DNA of 64,000 nt from Paenibacillus sp. 1781tsa1. GTDB taxonomy: Bacteria > Bacillota > Bacilli > Paenibacillales > Paenibacillaceae. The stretch is from NCBI RefSeq assembly GCF_024159265.1, contig NZ_JAMYWY010000001.1, positions 3,038,001-3,102,000 of the forward strand, written 5' to 3'. The translations under genes and the position numbers were made by a program. The notes beneath the pieces are model-generated. The model did no database searches, was not told the DNA's origin, and saw only the letters and a list, made by a program, of their open reading frames with translations. The stretch's first letter is position 1; each line of letters begins with the position of its first letter. Of the stretch, positions 9,608-18,816 are shown in pieces.

Positions 9608-10601
9608 GGTGAAAGATCTGAAAGTATCCATCTCAACCGAGAAGGGAACGATTTACCCGGTGGAAGGTGTGTCCTTCCACGTCCTTGCTGGTGAGACGCT
9701 CGGCATCGTTGGCGAATCCGGGTGTGGAAAGAGCGTAACCGCCGAATCCATTCTCCGATTGTTTGATGAAGACTACGTGGATTACTCCGGTGAAGTCCTC
9801 TACGAGGGAACGGATCTTTTGAGCTTATCGAAAAAACAAATGGAACGCATTCGTGGCAATGAACTCTCCATGATCTTTCAAGACCCCATGTCTTCCCTGA
9901 ATCCGGTACAGACCATCGGTAAACAAATTGCCGAGAGCTTGAAGCTGCATCAGGGCATGAAGGGCAGGAAGGCACGTCTTGCTGCTGTGGACCTGCTGCG
10001 AATGACGGGAATTCCTTCACCAGAGAAGAGGGTAGATGAGCATCCGCATGAAATCTCAGGAGGGATGCGACAACGGGTCATGATTGCGATGGCGTTGGCC
10101 TGTAATCCCAAACTGCTTATCGCGGATGAACCAACCACTGCACTGGACGTAACGATTCAGGCTCAGATTCTGGAACTGATTGAGAGTCTGCAATCGAAGA
10201 CAGGGCTGGGTGTCATCCTGATCACACATGATCTGGGTGTCGTCGCAGAGACGTGCACAAGGGTCGCCGTTATGTATCTTGGACAAGTCGTGGAGGAGGC
10301 GAGTGTGGACGATTTATTTTTCAATCCGAAGCATCCCTATACGTCAGGTTTAATGAAATCCATTCCACGAATAGATGGTGAACAGCACAGCAAACTGCAT
10401 GTTATAGAGGGAACGGTTCCGGCGCTGCATCAGATTCCCGAGGGATGCAGGTTTGCTCCAAGATGCGCTTATGCAGATGAACAGTGTCTTCGAACAGCAC
10501 CTCCATTGAAACAGGTGGACGACAAACATTCGGTACGCTGCTGGTATCCCGGTATAGCAACGATTCAGGAGGAGACACATGAACTCGAAATCATTGGTTG
10601 A
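9585..10601 (+). CDS. Peptide ABC transporter ATP-binding protein, DppD/OppD type
   Basis: ATPase that drives peptide import, 338 aa. Walker A GESGCGKS lies near residue 45, signature ISGGMRQRV and Walker B LLIADEPTTALD follow in order. The C-terminal oligopeptide-transporter extension has the cysteines CRFAPRC...C...C that bind an iron-sulfur cluster in OppD/DppD proteins. GTG start with AAGGGGGAG upstream. It overlaps both neighbouring genes by 23 bases. Confidence 0.95.
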   Translation: MGKQPLLEVKDLKVSISTEKGTIYPVEGVSFHVLAGETLGIVGESGCGKSVTAESILRLFDEDYVDYSGEVLYEGTDLLSLSKKQMERIRGNELSMIFQDPMSSLNPVQTIGKQIAESLKLHQGMKGRKARLAAVDLLRMTGIPSPEKRVDEHPHEISGGMRQRVMIAMALACNPKLLIADEPTTALDVTIQAQILELIESLQSKTGLGVILITHDLGVVAETCTRVAVMYLGQVVEEASVDDLFFNPKHPYTSGLMKSIPRIDGEQHSKLHVIEGTVPALHQIPEGCRFAPRCAYADEQCLRTAPPLKQVDDKHSVRCWYPGIATIQEETHELEIIG

Positions 10602-11568
10602 GTCGAAGCCACTATTGCAGGTGAGCAATCTGAATAAACATTTCCCTGTTCGATCTTCTTTTGGGCGAACCAAAGGACAAGTCAAGGCGGTTAATGGTGT
10701 GTCCTTCGACATCCATACGGGGCAAACCTTCGGACTGGTGGGAGAGTCAGGGTGTGGCAAGAGCACGCTTGGTCGGTCCATTCTCAGACTTGTTGAACCG
10801 ACGTCCGGGGAAGCATTTTATGAGGGGACAGATATTCTCGGATTAAAGAAAAAAGAATTGAGAAATTACAGGCAACATATGCAGATGGTTTTCCAGGACC
10901 CGTATACCTCGCTGGACCCTCGCAAACGAGTGGGATATTCGATTGAAGAACCGCTTTTAATCCATAAAAAGGGCAATAAACGGGACAGAATGGAAACAGC
11001 TCTGTCATTGCTGCGCAAAGTCGGATTCACTGAAGAGCATTATGAGCGCTTTCCTCATGAATTTTCCGGCGGTCAACGCCAGCGGCTGGGGATAGCCAAA
11101 GCGCTGGCCCTTGGGCCAAAGCTGATCATATGTGACGAACCGGTATCGGCGCTGGATGTATCGATTCAATCCCAGGTTATCAATCTGTTGGAAGAGGTTC
11201 AGGAGGAACTGGGGATTGCCTATTTGTTTATTGCCCATGACCTAAGCGTGGTACGCCATATTGCCGATCGCATTGGCGTGATGTATCTGGGCGAAATGGT
11301 AGAGCAGGGACCCGCAGAAGCTTTGTTCGCCGATCCTCTCCATCCGTATACCCAATCTCTGTTGTCAGCGGTACCCATTCCTAATCCAAGAGTGAAGCGG
11401 GAAAGAGTGGTATTAAGCGGGGAGATTCCCTCTCCACTTCAGCCTCCTTCAGGCTGTGTTTTTCATCCCCGCTGTCCTTATGCGATGGAGACATGCCGTC
11501 AGGTCGTTCCTCAGAAACGCTTCGTCTCACCAGAACGCGAGGTGCAATGTCATTTATATGACGAATAA
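10579..11568 (+). CDS. Peptide ABC transporter ATP-binding protein, DppF/OppF type
   Basis: Second ATPase of the pair, 329 aa. It has Walker A GESGCGKST, signature FSGGQRQRLGIAKAL, Walker B LIICDEPVSALD and the C-terminal cysteine-containing extension (CVFHPRCPYAMETC). ATG 10579 follows AGGAGGAGACAC inside the end of the preceding gene. Together with the four genes before it this completes a five-part transporter. The next gene starts 35 bases downstream. Confidence 0.95.
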   Translation: MNSKSLVESKPLLQVSNLNKHFPVRSSFGRTKGQVKAVNGVSFDIHTGQTFGLVGESGCGKSTLGRSILRLVEPTSGEAFYEGTDILGLKKKELRNYRQHMQMVFQDPYTSLDPRKRVGYSIEEPLLIHKKGNKRDRMETALSLLRKVGFTEEHYERFPHEFSGGQRQRLGIAKALALGPKLIICDEPVSALDVSIQSQVINLLEEVQEELGIAYLFIAHDLSVVRHIADRIGVMYLGEMVEQGPAEALFADPLHPYTQSLLSAVPIPNPRVKRERVVLSGEIPSPLQPPSGCVFHPRCPYAMETCRQVVPQKRFVSPEREVQCHLYDE

Positions 11569-11603
11569 TGGTCAACTCAACAAGGAAGAGGAGGAATGAA
11601 ACG

Positions 11604-12857
11604 ATGAGTTTTCGTACTACAGCCGAAAAGTGGAAGGATGAGGCCATTCGGCTCCGCCGTCATATTCACCAGAACCCTGAGCTTGGTCACCAGGAATTTG
11701 AAACAGCCAAGCTGGTTGCGCAATTTTTATTGGAGGCTGGCCTTGAAGTGCAGACCGATGTAGGTGGAACAGGGGTGGTTGGACTTCTGAAAGGTGGACG
11801 GGACGGGAGAACCATTGGCATTCGCGCCGATATGGATGCCTTGCCTATTGAGGAGAAGACCGGGTTGCCATATGCCAGCACTCGTGAGGGTGTGATGCAC
11901 GCATGCGGGCACGATGTGCATACAGCGATATTACTTGGTACAGCAGCGGCTTTAAGTGAGCACAGGGATGAACTTCAGGGAACAGTGAAATTTATTTTCC
12001 AGCCTGCGGAGGAAGTAAGGGGAGGAGCTACGGATCTGATTGAGGCAGGTGTATTGCAGAACCCTGAGTTGGATGCGATTATTGCCCTGCACGTATGGCC
12101 GGATTTGCCCGCAGGCAAGATTGGATTGCGGAAAGGGGCCATGCTGGCAGCGGCAGATGCTTTTGATATTCTGGTGACGGGAAAAGGGGGTCATGCTGCG
12201 TATCCACATCGAACGGTTGACCCGGTGATTATAGCTGCCCAGATCATAACTGCGTTGCAAACGGTTGTATCCCGCAACCTGTCTCCACTGGATTCTTCCG
12301 TCATCTCGATTACGAAGCTGCAAAGCAATAGCAATGCCTATAATGTTATCGCAGGTGAAGTTCAACTCAGAGGTACGATCCGTACGCACAATCCGGAGAC
12401 GCGTGAAGCTGTGCCAATATATATGAAGCGTCTCATCGAGACGATTGCGGAAGGTTTTGGCGGACAAGCGGAGTTCGAATATTACCGTGGCGGTTCACCC
12501 GTGATTAACGATGATCACGTAGTCGACGTGATTGAACGTGCGGCAGAGTCTGTGATTGGCAGAGATTCGGTCGTATATCTGAAGGAACCTTCCATGGGTG
12601 CCGAAGATTTTGGTGCTTATCTTGAATATGTGCCTGGAGCCATATTCCGGTTAGGAACCGTGGCAGAGGGAGATGCTCGTTCGCAGCTTCCTCTTCACAG
12701 TGATTCGATTATCTTTGATGAGCAAGCCATTGTCACAGGCATATCGGTTCTTGGCGAAACGGCCATTCAATATTTGAACCAGAGCAACGATGATGAATCA
12801 AAAGTTGTATTAGGCGTTGCAGCAGGCAATGAGGCAAGGGGGAATACTAATGGCTGA
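11604..12857 (+). CDS. M20 family amidohydrolase (N-acyl/aminoacyl-amino acid hydrolase)
   Basis: Cytosolic dinuclear metal hydrolase of the hippurate/IAA-amino-acid/N-acetyl-diaminopimelate hydrolase group, 417 aa. Metal-site motifs are complete: GIRADMDALPIEE, HACGHDVHTAILLG, QPAEE, and a late H in LPLHSD. The start is ATG 11604 with GGAAGAGGAGG nine bases upstream; the longer frame from 11568 lacks a proper site. Placed directly after a peptide importer, it probably cleaves an imported N-acylated or N-blocked amino acid or peptide. Its TGA lies inside the next start (ATGGCTGA), so the two are coupled. Confidence 0.93.
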   Translation: MSFRTTAEKWKDEAIRLRRHIHQNPELGHQEFETAKLVAQFLLEAGLEVQTDVGGTGVVGLLKGGRDGRTIGIRADMDALPIEEKTGLPYASTREGVMHACGHDVHTAILLGTAAALSEHRDELQGTVKFIFQPAEEVRGGATDLIEAGVLQNPELDAIIALHVWPDLPAGKIGLRKGAMLAAADAFDILVTGKGGHAAYPHRTVDPVIIAAQIITALQTVVSRNLSPLDSSVISITKLQSNSNAYNVIAGEVQLRGTIRTHNPETREAVPIYMKRLIETIAEGFGGQAEFEYYRGGSPVINDDHVVDVIERAAESVIGRDSVVYLKEPSMGAEDFGAYLEYVPGAIFRLGTVAEGDARSQLPLHSDSIIFDEQAIVTGISVLGETAIQYLNQSNDDESKVVLGVAAGNEARGNTNG

Positions 12858-14556
12858 GTTGCAGCAACAAACGGAGCAGAATGTCGTTCTGCATGAGATC
12901 GATCGTGATCTGCTGCTTGAATACAATACAGAGATAGCCAAGGAGATTCGTTTATCCGGATCTGAAGAAGAACTTCGGGCGTTTCGTTATATCCAAGAGC
13001 AATTGGAGAGCTTCGGTCTGACTACGGAGCTTACGTTTAACGAGGCTTACATCAGTATCCCGCTCCGAGCAGAACTTCGGGTTGGCGACATTTCTTTCGC
13101 GGCTATTACACATTCAATGTCAGCCCAGACGGAACAATTGAACACGGAATTAAGATTCCTGGATCTGGAACAGAGAGACCGGAACTCCAAGGAGGATCAG
13201 CAGATGAACAGCGCGGTGATTGTGCATGGACTGGCCAATTGGGCAACCATTCACCATTTGCAACAACAGGGTGCCAAGGCGATCATTTTCATCAATAGTG
13301 GTGCGTATACGCATGAGATGATTGTTTCCTCCGTGTGGGGGAATCCAACACCAGAGGATGATGGCTATCCTGTCATTCCGGTGCTGTCGGTCAATAAGGC
13401 TGATGGAGAGCAGATTAAGTCGCTGATATCCACGCATGATGATGATACGGTCGAGGTTACGTTGCATGCCGAGGTGAGAACTGGTTGGGTTAAGATACCC
13501 ACACTGATTGCTGAAATACAAGGCACAGTGGAGCGTGAATCCTTTGTGCTATTCAGCGGACATGTAGATTCCTGGCATTATGGTGCGATGGATAACGGCT
13601 CCGCCAATGCAGTCATGGTGGAAGTGGCACGTGTATTATCTCTACACCGTCATTCTCTGCGGCGCTCTGTTCGTTTTGCTTTTTGGTCCGGGCATTCTCA
13701 TGGCAGATATGCGGGTTCTGCGTTATATAGTGATCTACATTGGGAGGATTTGCACGAGAATGGCGTGCTTCATATCAATATTGATTCTGTGGGCGCCAAG
13801 GGTGCCAGTAATCTGGCTGCAGCGAACACAATGGCAGAGACCAAGGACTTATGTGAGCATGCCATTCGAATCGTAACAGATGAACCTTTCCGTGGATCAC
13901 CTTTTGGCAAGTCGGGAGATCAATCTTTTTGGGGCGCCGGACTTCCGTCGGCTTTCATGGGCTTATCCTATCAGCCTGAAGGCTGGTTTGGTTGGTGGTG
14001 GCATACGACGGAGGACACCTTGGACAAAATTGACGGAGATGTTCTGGCACGAGATTGCAAAGTGTACGCAGCAGCAGTCCACCATGCCGCTTCTTCCCCG
14101 ATCATTCCCATTGATCAGAGGCCAGCTGTTCAGATTTTATCGGACAGAATAAGCTATTACGCCGAACTTGTCGGGGAACATATTGATTTTTCACGTATAA
14201 CAAGCAGGATACAACAACTGCAAGCTGTTACAGAGCGGTTCTATGAACGGGTTGAACGTGAATCCTTGCCGGATACGTCAGTTTCAGAGGTGAATCGAAC
14301 GATATTGGCACTCAGCAGATGGCTTGTTCCCATCAACTACGTCCAAGGCAGCCGTTATGATCATGATCTCGCAGGCAGTCATGTATTGGTACCCGCTCTT
14401 GCGGAAGCCGAGCAGTTGGCTGCGGCCACAGTGGGTAGTGAAGCCTTCTACAAGTTAAGAACATCGCTTGTTCGTCAGGCGAATCGTATCGGTTATGAGA
14501 TTAAACAGGCAATTATTCTTGCGGCCGAAAGGGAGAGACATCTCCATTCCAACTGA
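12850..14556 (+). CDS. M28-type peptidase with an altered active site
   Basis: 568 aa, no signal peptide. A PA-like insert (residues about 90-210) precedes an M28 catalytic domain. The zinc ligands His238 (GHVDSW), Asp248 (AMDNGSAN), the later Asp in INIDSVGAKG and the His in WWWHTTEDT are visible. At the place where M28 enzymes have the adjacent Glu-Glu pair (general base and zinc ligand) this protein reads FWSGHSHGRYAG, with His282-Ser283-His284. It is therefore either a variant hydrolase or an inactive relative. Start ATG 12850 after AAGGGGG; it overlaps the M20 gene by 8 bases. It probably acts on the same imported substrate. Confidence 0.85.
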   Translation: MAELQQQTEQNVVLHEIDRDLLLEYNTEIAKEIRLSGSEEELRAFRYIQEQLESFGLTTELTFNEAYISIPLRAELRVGDISFAAITHSMSAQTEQLNTELRFLDLEQRDRNSKEDQQMNSAVIVHGLANWATIHHLQQQGAKAIIFINSGAYTHEMIVSSVWGNPTPEDDGYPVIPVLSVNKADGEQIKSLISTHDDDTVEVTLHAEVRTGWVKIPTLIAEIQGTVERESFVLFSGHVDSWHYGAMDNGSANAVMVEVARVLSLHRHSLRRSVRFAFWSGHSHGRYAGSALYSDLHWEDLHENGVLHINIDSVGAKGASNLAAANTMAETKDLCEHAIRIVTDEPFRGSPFGKSGDQSFWGAGLPSAFMGLSYQPEGWFGWWWHTTEDTLDKIDGDVLARDCKVYAAAVHHAASSPIIPIDQRPAVQILSDRISYYAELVGEHIDFSRITSRIQQLQAVTERFYERVERESLPDTSVSEVNRTILALSRWLVPINYVQGSRYDHDLAGSHVLVPALAEAEQLAAATVGSEAFYKLRTSLVRQANRIGYEIKQAIILAAERERHLHSN

Positions 14557-14578
14557 ATTGTACAAAGGAGAGAACATC

Positions 14579-15343
14579 ATGACTGAACGAAGATTTGTAG
14601 GTGAAAAGGTCGTTATTACTGGAGCAGCAGGTGTATTTGGACGTTGGATTGCCAGAGCCTACGCAGCTGAAGGAGCGAAACTGTATTTGTCTGATATTCG
14701 AGAAGACGCCTTACGAAATGTAGCAGATGAACTGAAGCAGGAAGGGGTGGATGTACACTGGCATGTGACCAATCTTGTGGATGAGCAATCCATCAATGAA
14801 CTAGTTCAAGTGGTTGAACACCAATGGAATACGCCAGATATTGTGATCAACAATGCAGGGATATACCCGTATCGTACACTGATGAACATGACGCTTCAGG
14901 ATTGGAATGATACGATGGATCTGAATCTGGCGGCACCGTTTCTGCTCACACAGCAGTTTGCCAACCAGATGATTGGATGCGGGGTGGAAGGTTCCTTCAT
15001 TAATATAAGCTCCGGAGCAGCTTCCACCGCCGGTGTTGGTATGGGGAACTATTCCGTTTCCAAGGTGGGGATCGAGATGCTCACCAAAACCTTCGCACTG
15101 GAATTGTCACCCTATCGCATTCGGGTTAATGCCGTTGTACCAGGATATGCGCCCGGTAGTGAGGTTAGTGTGATGACACAGGCACATACGGAACATATGA
15201 TTAAAATTACACCGTTAGGTCGGACGTCCGGTCCTGACGATGCACCTCAAGCGATCTTGTATCTGACCTCGAAGCAGGCGTCATTTATCACAGGCAGCAT
15301 ACTGACGGTAGATGGGGGGCGCACGGCAGGCAGATTGAAATAG
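14579..15343 (+). CDS. SDR family NAD(P)-dependent oxidoreductase
   Basis: Classical short-chain dehydrogenase/reductase, 254 aa. Cofactor glycine motif TGAAGVFG near residue 12, NNAG, catalytic Ser in NISSGAAS, Tyr158 and Lys162 in YSVSK, and the terminal TVDGG stretch are all present. The glycine motif ends VFG rather than the usual GxG. ATG 14579 has AAAGGAGAG upstream; the earlier frame from 14468 lies inside the M28 gene. It is the last gene of the peptide-uptake operon. Its substrate is unknown; a hydroxy acid or sugar-like part of the imported compound is possible. Confidence 0.92.
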   Translation: MTERRFVGEKVVITGAAGVFGRWIARAYAAEGAKLYLSDIREDALRNVADELKQEGVDVHWHVTNLVDEQSINELVQVVEHQWNTPDIVINNAGIYPYRTLMNMTLQDWNDTMDLNLAAPFLLTQQFANQMIGCGVEGSFINISSGAASTAGVGMGNYSVSKVGIEMLTKTFALELSPYRIRVNAVVPGYAPGSEVSVMTQAHTEHMIKITPLGRTSGPDDAPQAILYLTSKQASFITGSILTVDGGRTAGRLK

Positions 15344-15367
15344 CGAAGTGCTCCTGTGCTGTTATAG

Positions 15368-15394
15368 CAGCTGGCAAGTCATGTTATGGCATTG
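15368..15394. terminator. Hairpin between converging SDR and LysR genes
   Basis: GCTGGCAA and TTGCCAGC form an 8-base stem around a 14-base loop, overlapping the LysR stop codon. It lacks a T-run, so it is only a possible shared terminator. Confidence 0.35.
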
Positions 15395-16313
15395 CCAGCT
15401 TGGAAGGAAGCTCGAACTCTGGAACATACAGATTACTTTGGAGTAGTGCGGTTCGAATATCCAGCATTAGTTTCTCGCTCGCAGTACCAAGCGGAGTATT
15501 TCGTTTACGCAAGACGCCGACTATGGGGCCAACCTTCAGATCGGCAATGGGTTGGATAACCGTTCCCGGAATGGCAGGAGCGATTGTTGCAATGGGAGCA
15601 ATCGTTATGCCCAATTTGGCTTGTACATAATATTTGTGAGATCGGATATTAGATATTTCGATACCTTGATAATCACTATCAATTTTTTCAGCCAACAGCT
15701 GCTCAATTCGAATTCGAATCGGACAATTTGGAGGTGTGAACAGAAATGGTTGACCCTTCAGATCCTGCAAATGTATTTCAGTAGCTTGAGCGAATGGATG
15801 CGTGTTATACAATAATAAGGCCATGGGTTCAAAAAGAAGAGGCTGAAACTCGGTATCCAGACTGGTTTCTGGAGAAGGGCAGACAGCAAAATCAAGCTGT
15901 TCATCCACGACCAGCTCATTTAGCAACTTGCTGTCCCCAATACGGATGCTGAGTCTGATTTTTGGATTTTTCTCCACAAATGAAGACAGAATCGCCGGAA
16001 GTCTGTGGCTCGCTGTGGGCTCGGATACTCCGATTCGAACATAACCGGCTTGTCCTTGTTGGATATCCGAGATGGTATTCGTTAAGTACTCATATTCCTT
16101 AAGAAGCTGATCGGCTCTTGCGTAGAAAATTTTCCCCGCTTCCGTCAATTTAATCTTTTTTCCTCTGTCAATTAATTTCACACCGAGATCACCTTCAAGC
16201 TTCTGAATGTGTTGTGTGATGGCGGGTTGTGAATACTGCAATGCTTCTGCTGCCTGCTGAAAGCTTCCAAGCTTTACAATGGTTTGAAAGGTCTTAATCA
16301 TTCGCATTTCCAT
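15384..16313 (-). CDS. LysR family transcriptional regulator
   Basis: 309 aa. The N-terminal winged helix-turn-helix (GSFQQAAEALQYSQPAITQHIQKL, given here only as the region about 15-40) is followed by a linker helix and a periplasmic-binding-protein-like effector domain from about residue 90 (GYVRIGVSEP). The start is ATG 16313, six bases after GAAAGGTG; the GTG at 16322 sits inside that site. It converges on the peptide-uptake operon rather than diverging from it. Control of that operon is possible but not shown by the layout. Confidence 0.92.
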   Translation of the reverse strand: MEMRMIKTFQTIVKLGSFQQAAEALQYSQPAITQHIQKLEGDLGVKLIDRGKKIKLTEAGKIFYARADQLLKEYEYLTNTISDIQQGQAGYVRIGVSEPTASHRLPAILSSFVEKNPKIRLSIRIGDSKLLNELVVDEQLDFAVCPSPETSLDTEFQPLLFEPMALLLYNTHPFAQATEIHLQDLKGQPFLFTPPNCPIRIRIEQLLAEKIDSDYQGIEISNIRSHKYYVQAKLGITIAPIATIAPAIPGTVIQPIADLKVGPIVGVLRKRNTPLGTASEKLMLDIRTALLQSNLYVPEFELPSKLAMP

Positions 16314-16502
16314 GGCAAACACCTTTCTATGAATATATGTTTTGAATAATGACTTACAATTTCTCGATTAGTATAGCATGTTTAATGCATACTATTCCAA
16401 TTGGATTTAAATATTTTGATAATCTGACCAAGAACTGTCGCTTGGTTTATTTGCTTACTTCTGAACTGTTAACGTTTACATTAAAATTTGAAATAAAAAG
16501 GA

Positions 16503-16532
16503 TTGACAGTACCGATCTGAGCGAGTTTAATT
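16503..16532 (+). promoter_or_regulatory. Sigma-A promoter of the lmrAB-like operon
   Basis: A perfect -35 TTGACA (16503-16508) and -10 TTTAAT (16526-16531) are separated by exactly 17 bases, about 45 bases before the repressor start. Confidence 0.75.
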
Positions 16533-16554
16533 ATATAGACCGATTGTTATAATT
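16529..16554. promoter_or_regulatory. LmrA/YxaF-type operator
   Basis: A 26-base palindrome with outer arms AATTATA (16529-16535) and TATAATT (16548-16554) and a TAGACCGATTGT core. It resembles the AT-rich operator with a TAGAC-CG centre described for Bacillus subtilis LmrA/YxaF. It overlaps the -10 box of the promoter at 16503-16531, which fits autorepression by the adjacent repressor. Confidence 0.65.
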
Positions 16555-16575
16555 ATTTGAAGGAAGTGGCTTTCG

Positions 16576-17163
16576 TTGAGTGAAAAGTCTAATGCTAGGG
16601 AGTCCATTGTCAGCACAGCAGCGAGACTGTTTTTTTCACAAGGATATCATGCGACTGGTCTGAATCAGATCATCAAAGAGAGTAGTACGCCGAAAGGGTC
16701 GTTGTATCATTATTTCCCGCATGGCAAGGAAGAGCTCGCGCACGAGTGTATTCAAAAGGCCAATGAACATATTCTGCAGACATTTGAGAAAACATTTGCA
16801 GCCCATGACAATACAGGAGATGCCATTCAGCAATTTATTCATGATTTGGCTTATGAGACAGAAGCAGCCGGGTTTACCGGATTTCTGCCTTTCAGCTTCT
16901 GGGCAGCTGTGGAGACATCGTGTATTAGTCAGCAGTTGCGTGTTGCATGTCAGGGTGTATTTGCAGATTGGCAGGATGTTATTAAGAAACATCTGATTCT
17001 GGATGGCGTTGGTGAAGAGAAGGCGCGGGAGACGGCACTTCTGATCATTTCTTTGATGGAGGGAGCACTGATTATCAGCCTGACGAATCAGGATAAACAG
17101 CCTCTGCTGACGGCTGCTGAGTATTTGTCGGTTGTGACGAAGAATGCCAAACAGCTTCAATAA
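16576..17163 (+). CDS. lmrA: TetR family repressor, LmrA/YxaF-like
   Basis: 195 aa TetR regulator. The DNA-binding segment GYHATGLNQIIKESSTPKGS followed by LYHYFPHGKEEL closely matches the LmrA/YxaF/QacR-type repressors of drug efflux genes. The C-terminal half (LIISLMEGALIISLT) also fits LmrA. TTG start at 16576 with GAAGGAAGTGG upstream. It is co-transcribed with the multidrug transporter that starts 56-68 bases later, and an operator overlaps its own promoter. In B. subtilis the equivalent repressor releases DNA on binding flavonoids; the ligand here is unknown. Confidence 0.9.
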   Translation: MSEKSNARESIVSTAARLFFSQGYHATGLNQIIKESSTPKGSLYHYFPHGKEELAHECIQKANEHILQTFEKTFAAHDNTGDAIQQFIHDLAYETEAAGFTGFLPFSFWAAVETSCISQQLRVACQGVFADWQDVIKKHLILDGVGEEKARETALLIISLMEGALIISLTNQDKQPLLTAAEYLSVVTKNAKQLQ

Positions 17164-17231
17164 GTTATACCAAGAGACAGAGAAAAAGAAAGTTCGATAC
17201 GTTTGAGGAGGATGGGATCGTGGAGGTTTCC

Positions 17232-18713
17232 ATGAAGGCTGATTCTGCACAGAATCAACAAGAAACAAAGCAATACAAGGTATTTCCGATTTTGTTCGCA
17301 ATGCTGCTGAGCGGCTTTATTGGTCTGTTTGGCGAAACGGCATTAAACGTGGCTTTGACACCACTTATGGGTCTGCTTGAAGTAGGACCTACAACGATTC
17401 AATGGTTAACCACAGGTTACTTGCTTGTGTTGGGAATTCTGGTGCCGGTATCCGGTATGCTGTTGCAATGGTTTACAACCAGACAGCTGTTCACAACTTC
17501 CCTGATTTTCTCGATTGCAGGCACACTTGTTGCTGCGCTTGCACCTAGTTTCGAAATTCTGTTGGTGGCCCGGGTACTTCAGGCTGTAGGTACAGCGCTG
17601 TTGCTGCCACTGATGTTTAATACCATATTGGTTATTTTCCCGATTGAGAAACGTGGTGCTGCCATGGGATTAATCGGTTTGGTTATTATGTTTGCGCCAG
17701 CAAGTGGTCCAAGTATCTCCGGTCTGATCCTGGCTAATCTGAGCTGGCACTGGATCTTCTGGATCTCCTTGCCGTTCTTCATTATCTCACTGGTATGTGG
17801 CTTGCTGTTCTTGCCGAATATCTCGAAATTGACCAAGCCCAAAATTGACGTATTATCCATTATCCTTTCTACTCTTGGATTTGGTGGTATCGTATACGGC
17901 TTCAGTAGCGCAGGGGGACACGGGGAAACTGGCGGAGGCTGGACGAGTCCGGTCGTTGTTGCCACTCTCGTTATTGGTGTGTTGTCCTTGCTGTTATTCA
18001 GTATCCGTCAGCTAAGAATGAAGCAGCCAATGATGGATCTGCGTGCATTCCGATATCCGATGTTTACGATTGGTCTAATCCTGATCTTCATCTCGATGAT
18101 GATGATGTTGTCTTCGATGTTGATTCTGCCAATGTACCTGCAACAAGGTATGGCAGTTACAGCATTAACTGCCGGACTAGTCCTGTTGCCAGGTAGCTTG
18201 CTGAATGGATTCTTGTCTCCAATCATGGGACGTCTGTTCGACAAGTTTGGTCCAAAATGGCTTGTTATTATCGGGATGGCTATCGTATCCGTTGTTTTGT
18301 TCCTGTATACAGGCATTGAAGCAACAACTTCCCTTGGCACGATCATTACGTTGCACGTGTTCATGATGGTCGGTATTTCGATGATTATGATGCCTGCACA
18401 AACGAACGGTTTGAACCAGTTGCCTCCTGAATTCTACCCTCACGGTACTGCGATTATGAATACACTGCAACAAGTCTCCGGAGCTATTGGTACGGCTGTG
18501 GCAGTAAGTATCCTGAGTGCAGGACAGACTCGCTTCTTAAGCAGTGTGGCGAACCCTGAGACTCCGGAGAACCAGTTGGCTGGTTTCACGTCAGGTGTAC
18601 AAAATGCGTTTGTCTTTGCATTGGTTCTTGCCGTAATTGGACTGATCATTTCACTCTTTGTGAAACGGGTCAAAGTTGGAGCTCAAGCTGGACAACAAGG
18701 TCCAATGCATTAA
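17232..18713 (+). CDS. lmrB: 14-TMS MFS drug efflux transporter (DHA2 family, LmrB-like)
   Basis: Proton-driven exporter with about 14 hydrophobic segments, 493 aa. DHA2 hallmarks are the N-terminal ETALNVALTPLMG stretch in helix 1, WLTTGYLLVLGILVPVSG in helix 2 and a proline/glycine-rich helix 5 (GLVIMFAPASGPSISG). Two starts are possible: ATG 17232 (GGAGG five bases upstream) and GTG 17220 (GAGGAGG eight bases upstream). ATG gives an N-terminus more like LmrB. Its position behind an LmrA-like repressor indicates efflux of lincosamide- or puromycin-like or plant phenolic compounds. Confidence 0.93.
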   Translation: MKADSAQNQQETKQYKVFPILFAMLLSGFIGLFGETALNVALTPLMGLLEVGPTTIQWLTTGYLLVLGILVPVSGMLLQWFTTRQLFTTSLIFSIAGTLVAALAPSFEILLVARVLQAVGTALLLPLMFNTILVIFPIEKRGAAMGLIGLVIMFAPASGPSISGLILANLSWHWIFWISLPFFIISLVCGLLFLPNISKLTKPKIDVLSIILSTLGFGGIVYGFSSAGGHGETGGGWTSPVVVATLVIGVLSLLLFSIRQLRMKQPMMDLRAFRYPMFTIGLILIFISMMMMLSSMLILPMYLQQGMAVTALTAGLVLLPGSLLNGFLSPIMGRLFDKFGPKWLVIIGMAIVSVVLFLYTGIEATTSLGTIITLHVFMMVGISMIMMPAQTNGLNQLPPEFYPHGTAIMNTLQQVSGAIGTAVAVSILSAGQTRFLSSVANPETPENQLAGFTSGVQNAFVFALVLAVIGLIISLFVKRVKVGAQAGQQGPMH

Positions 18714-18750
18714 TTCTTTAACTAATATGAACAAGCAAGTATAGTAACAG

Positions 18751-18790
18751 AGCGATGTGTTCCTTGATCCTAAGGAAGCATCGCTTTTTT
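18751..18790 (+). terminator. Intrinsic terminator of the lmrAB-like operon
   Basis: AGCGATG..TTCCTT and AAGGAAGCATCGCT form a strong stem followed by TTTTTT. Confidence 0.85.
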
Positions 18791-18816
18791 GCGTATGTAT
18801 TCTATCTTTTTTAGGG

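Noticed and set aside
16636-17301. 221-codon minus-strand ORF
   Set aside because: A shadow of the lmrA-like repressor; no ribosome site and no protein-like pattern.
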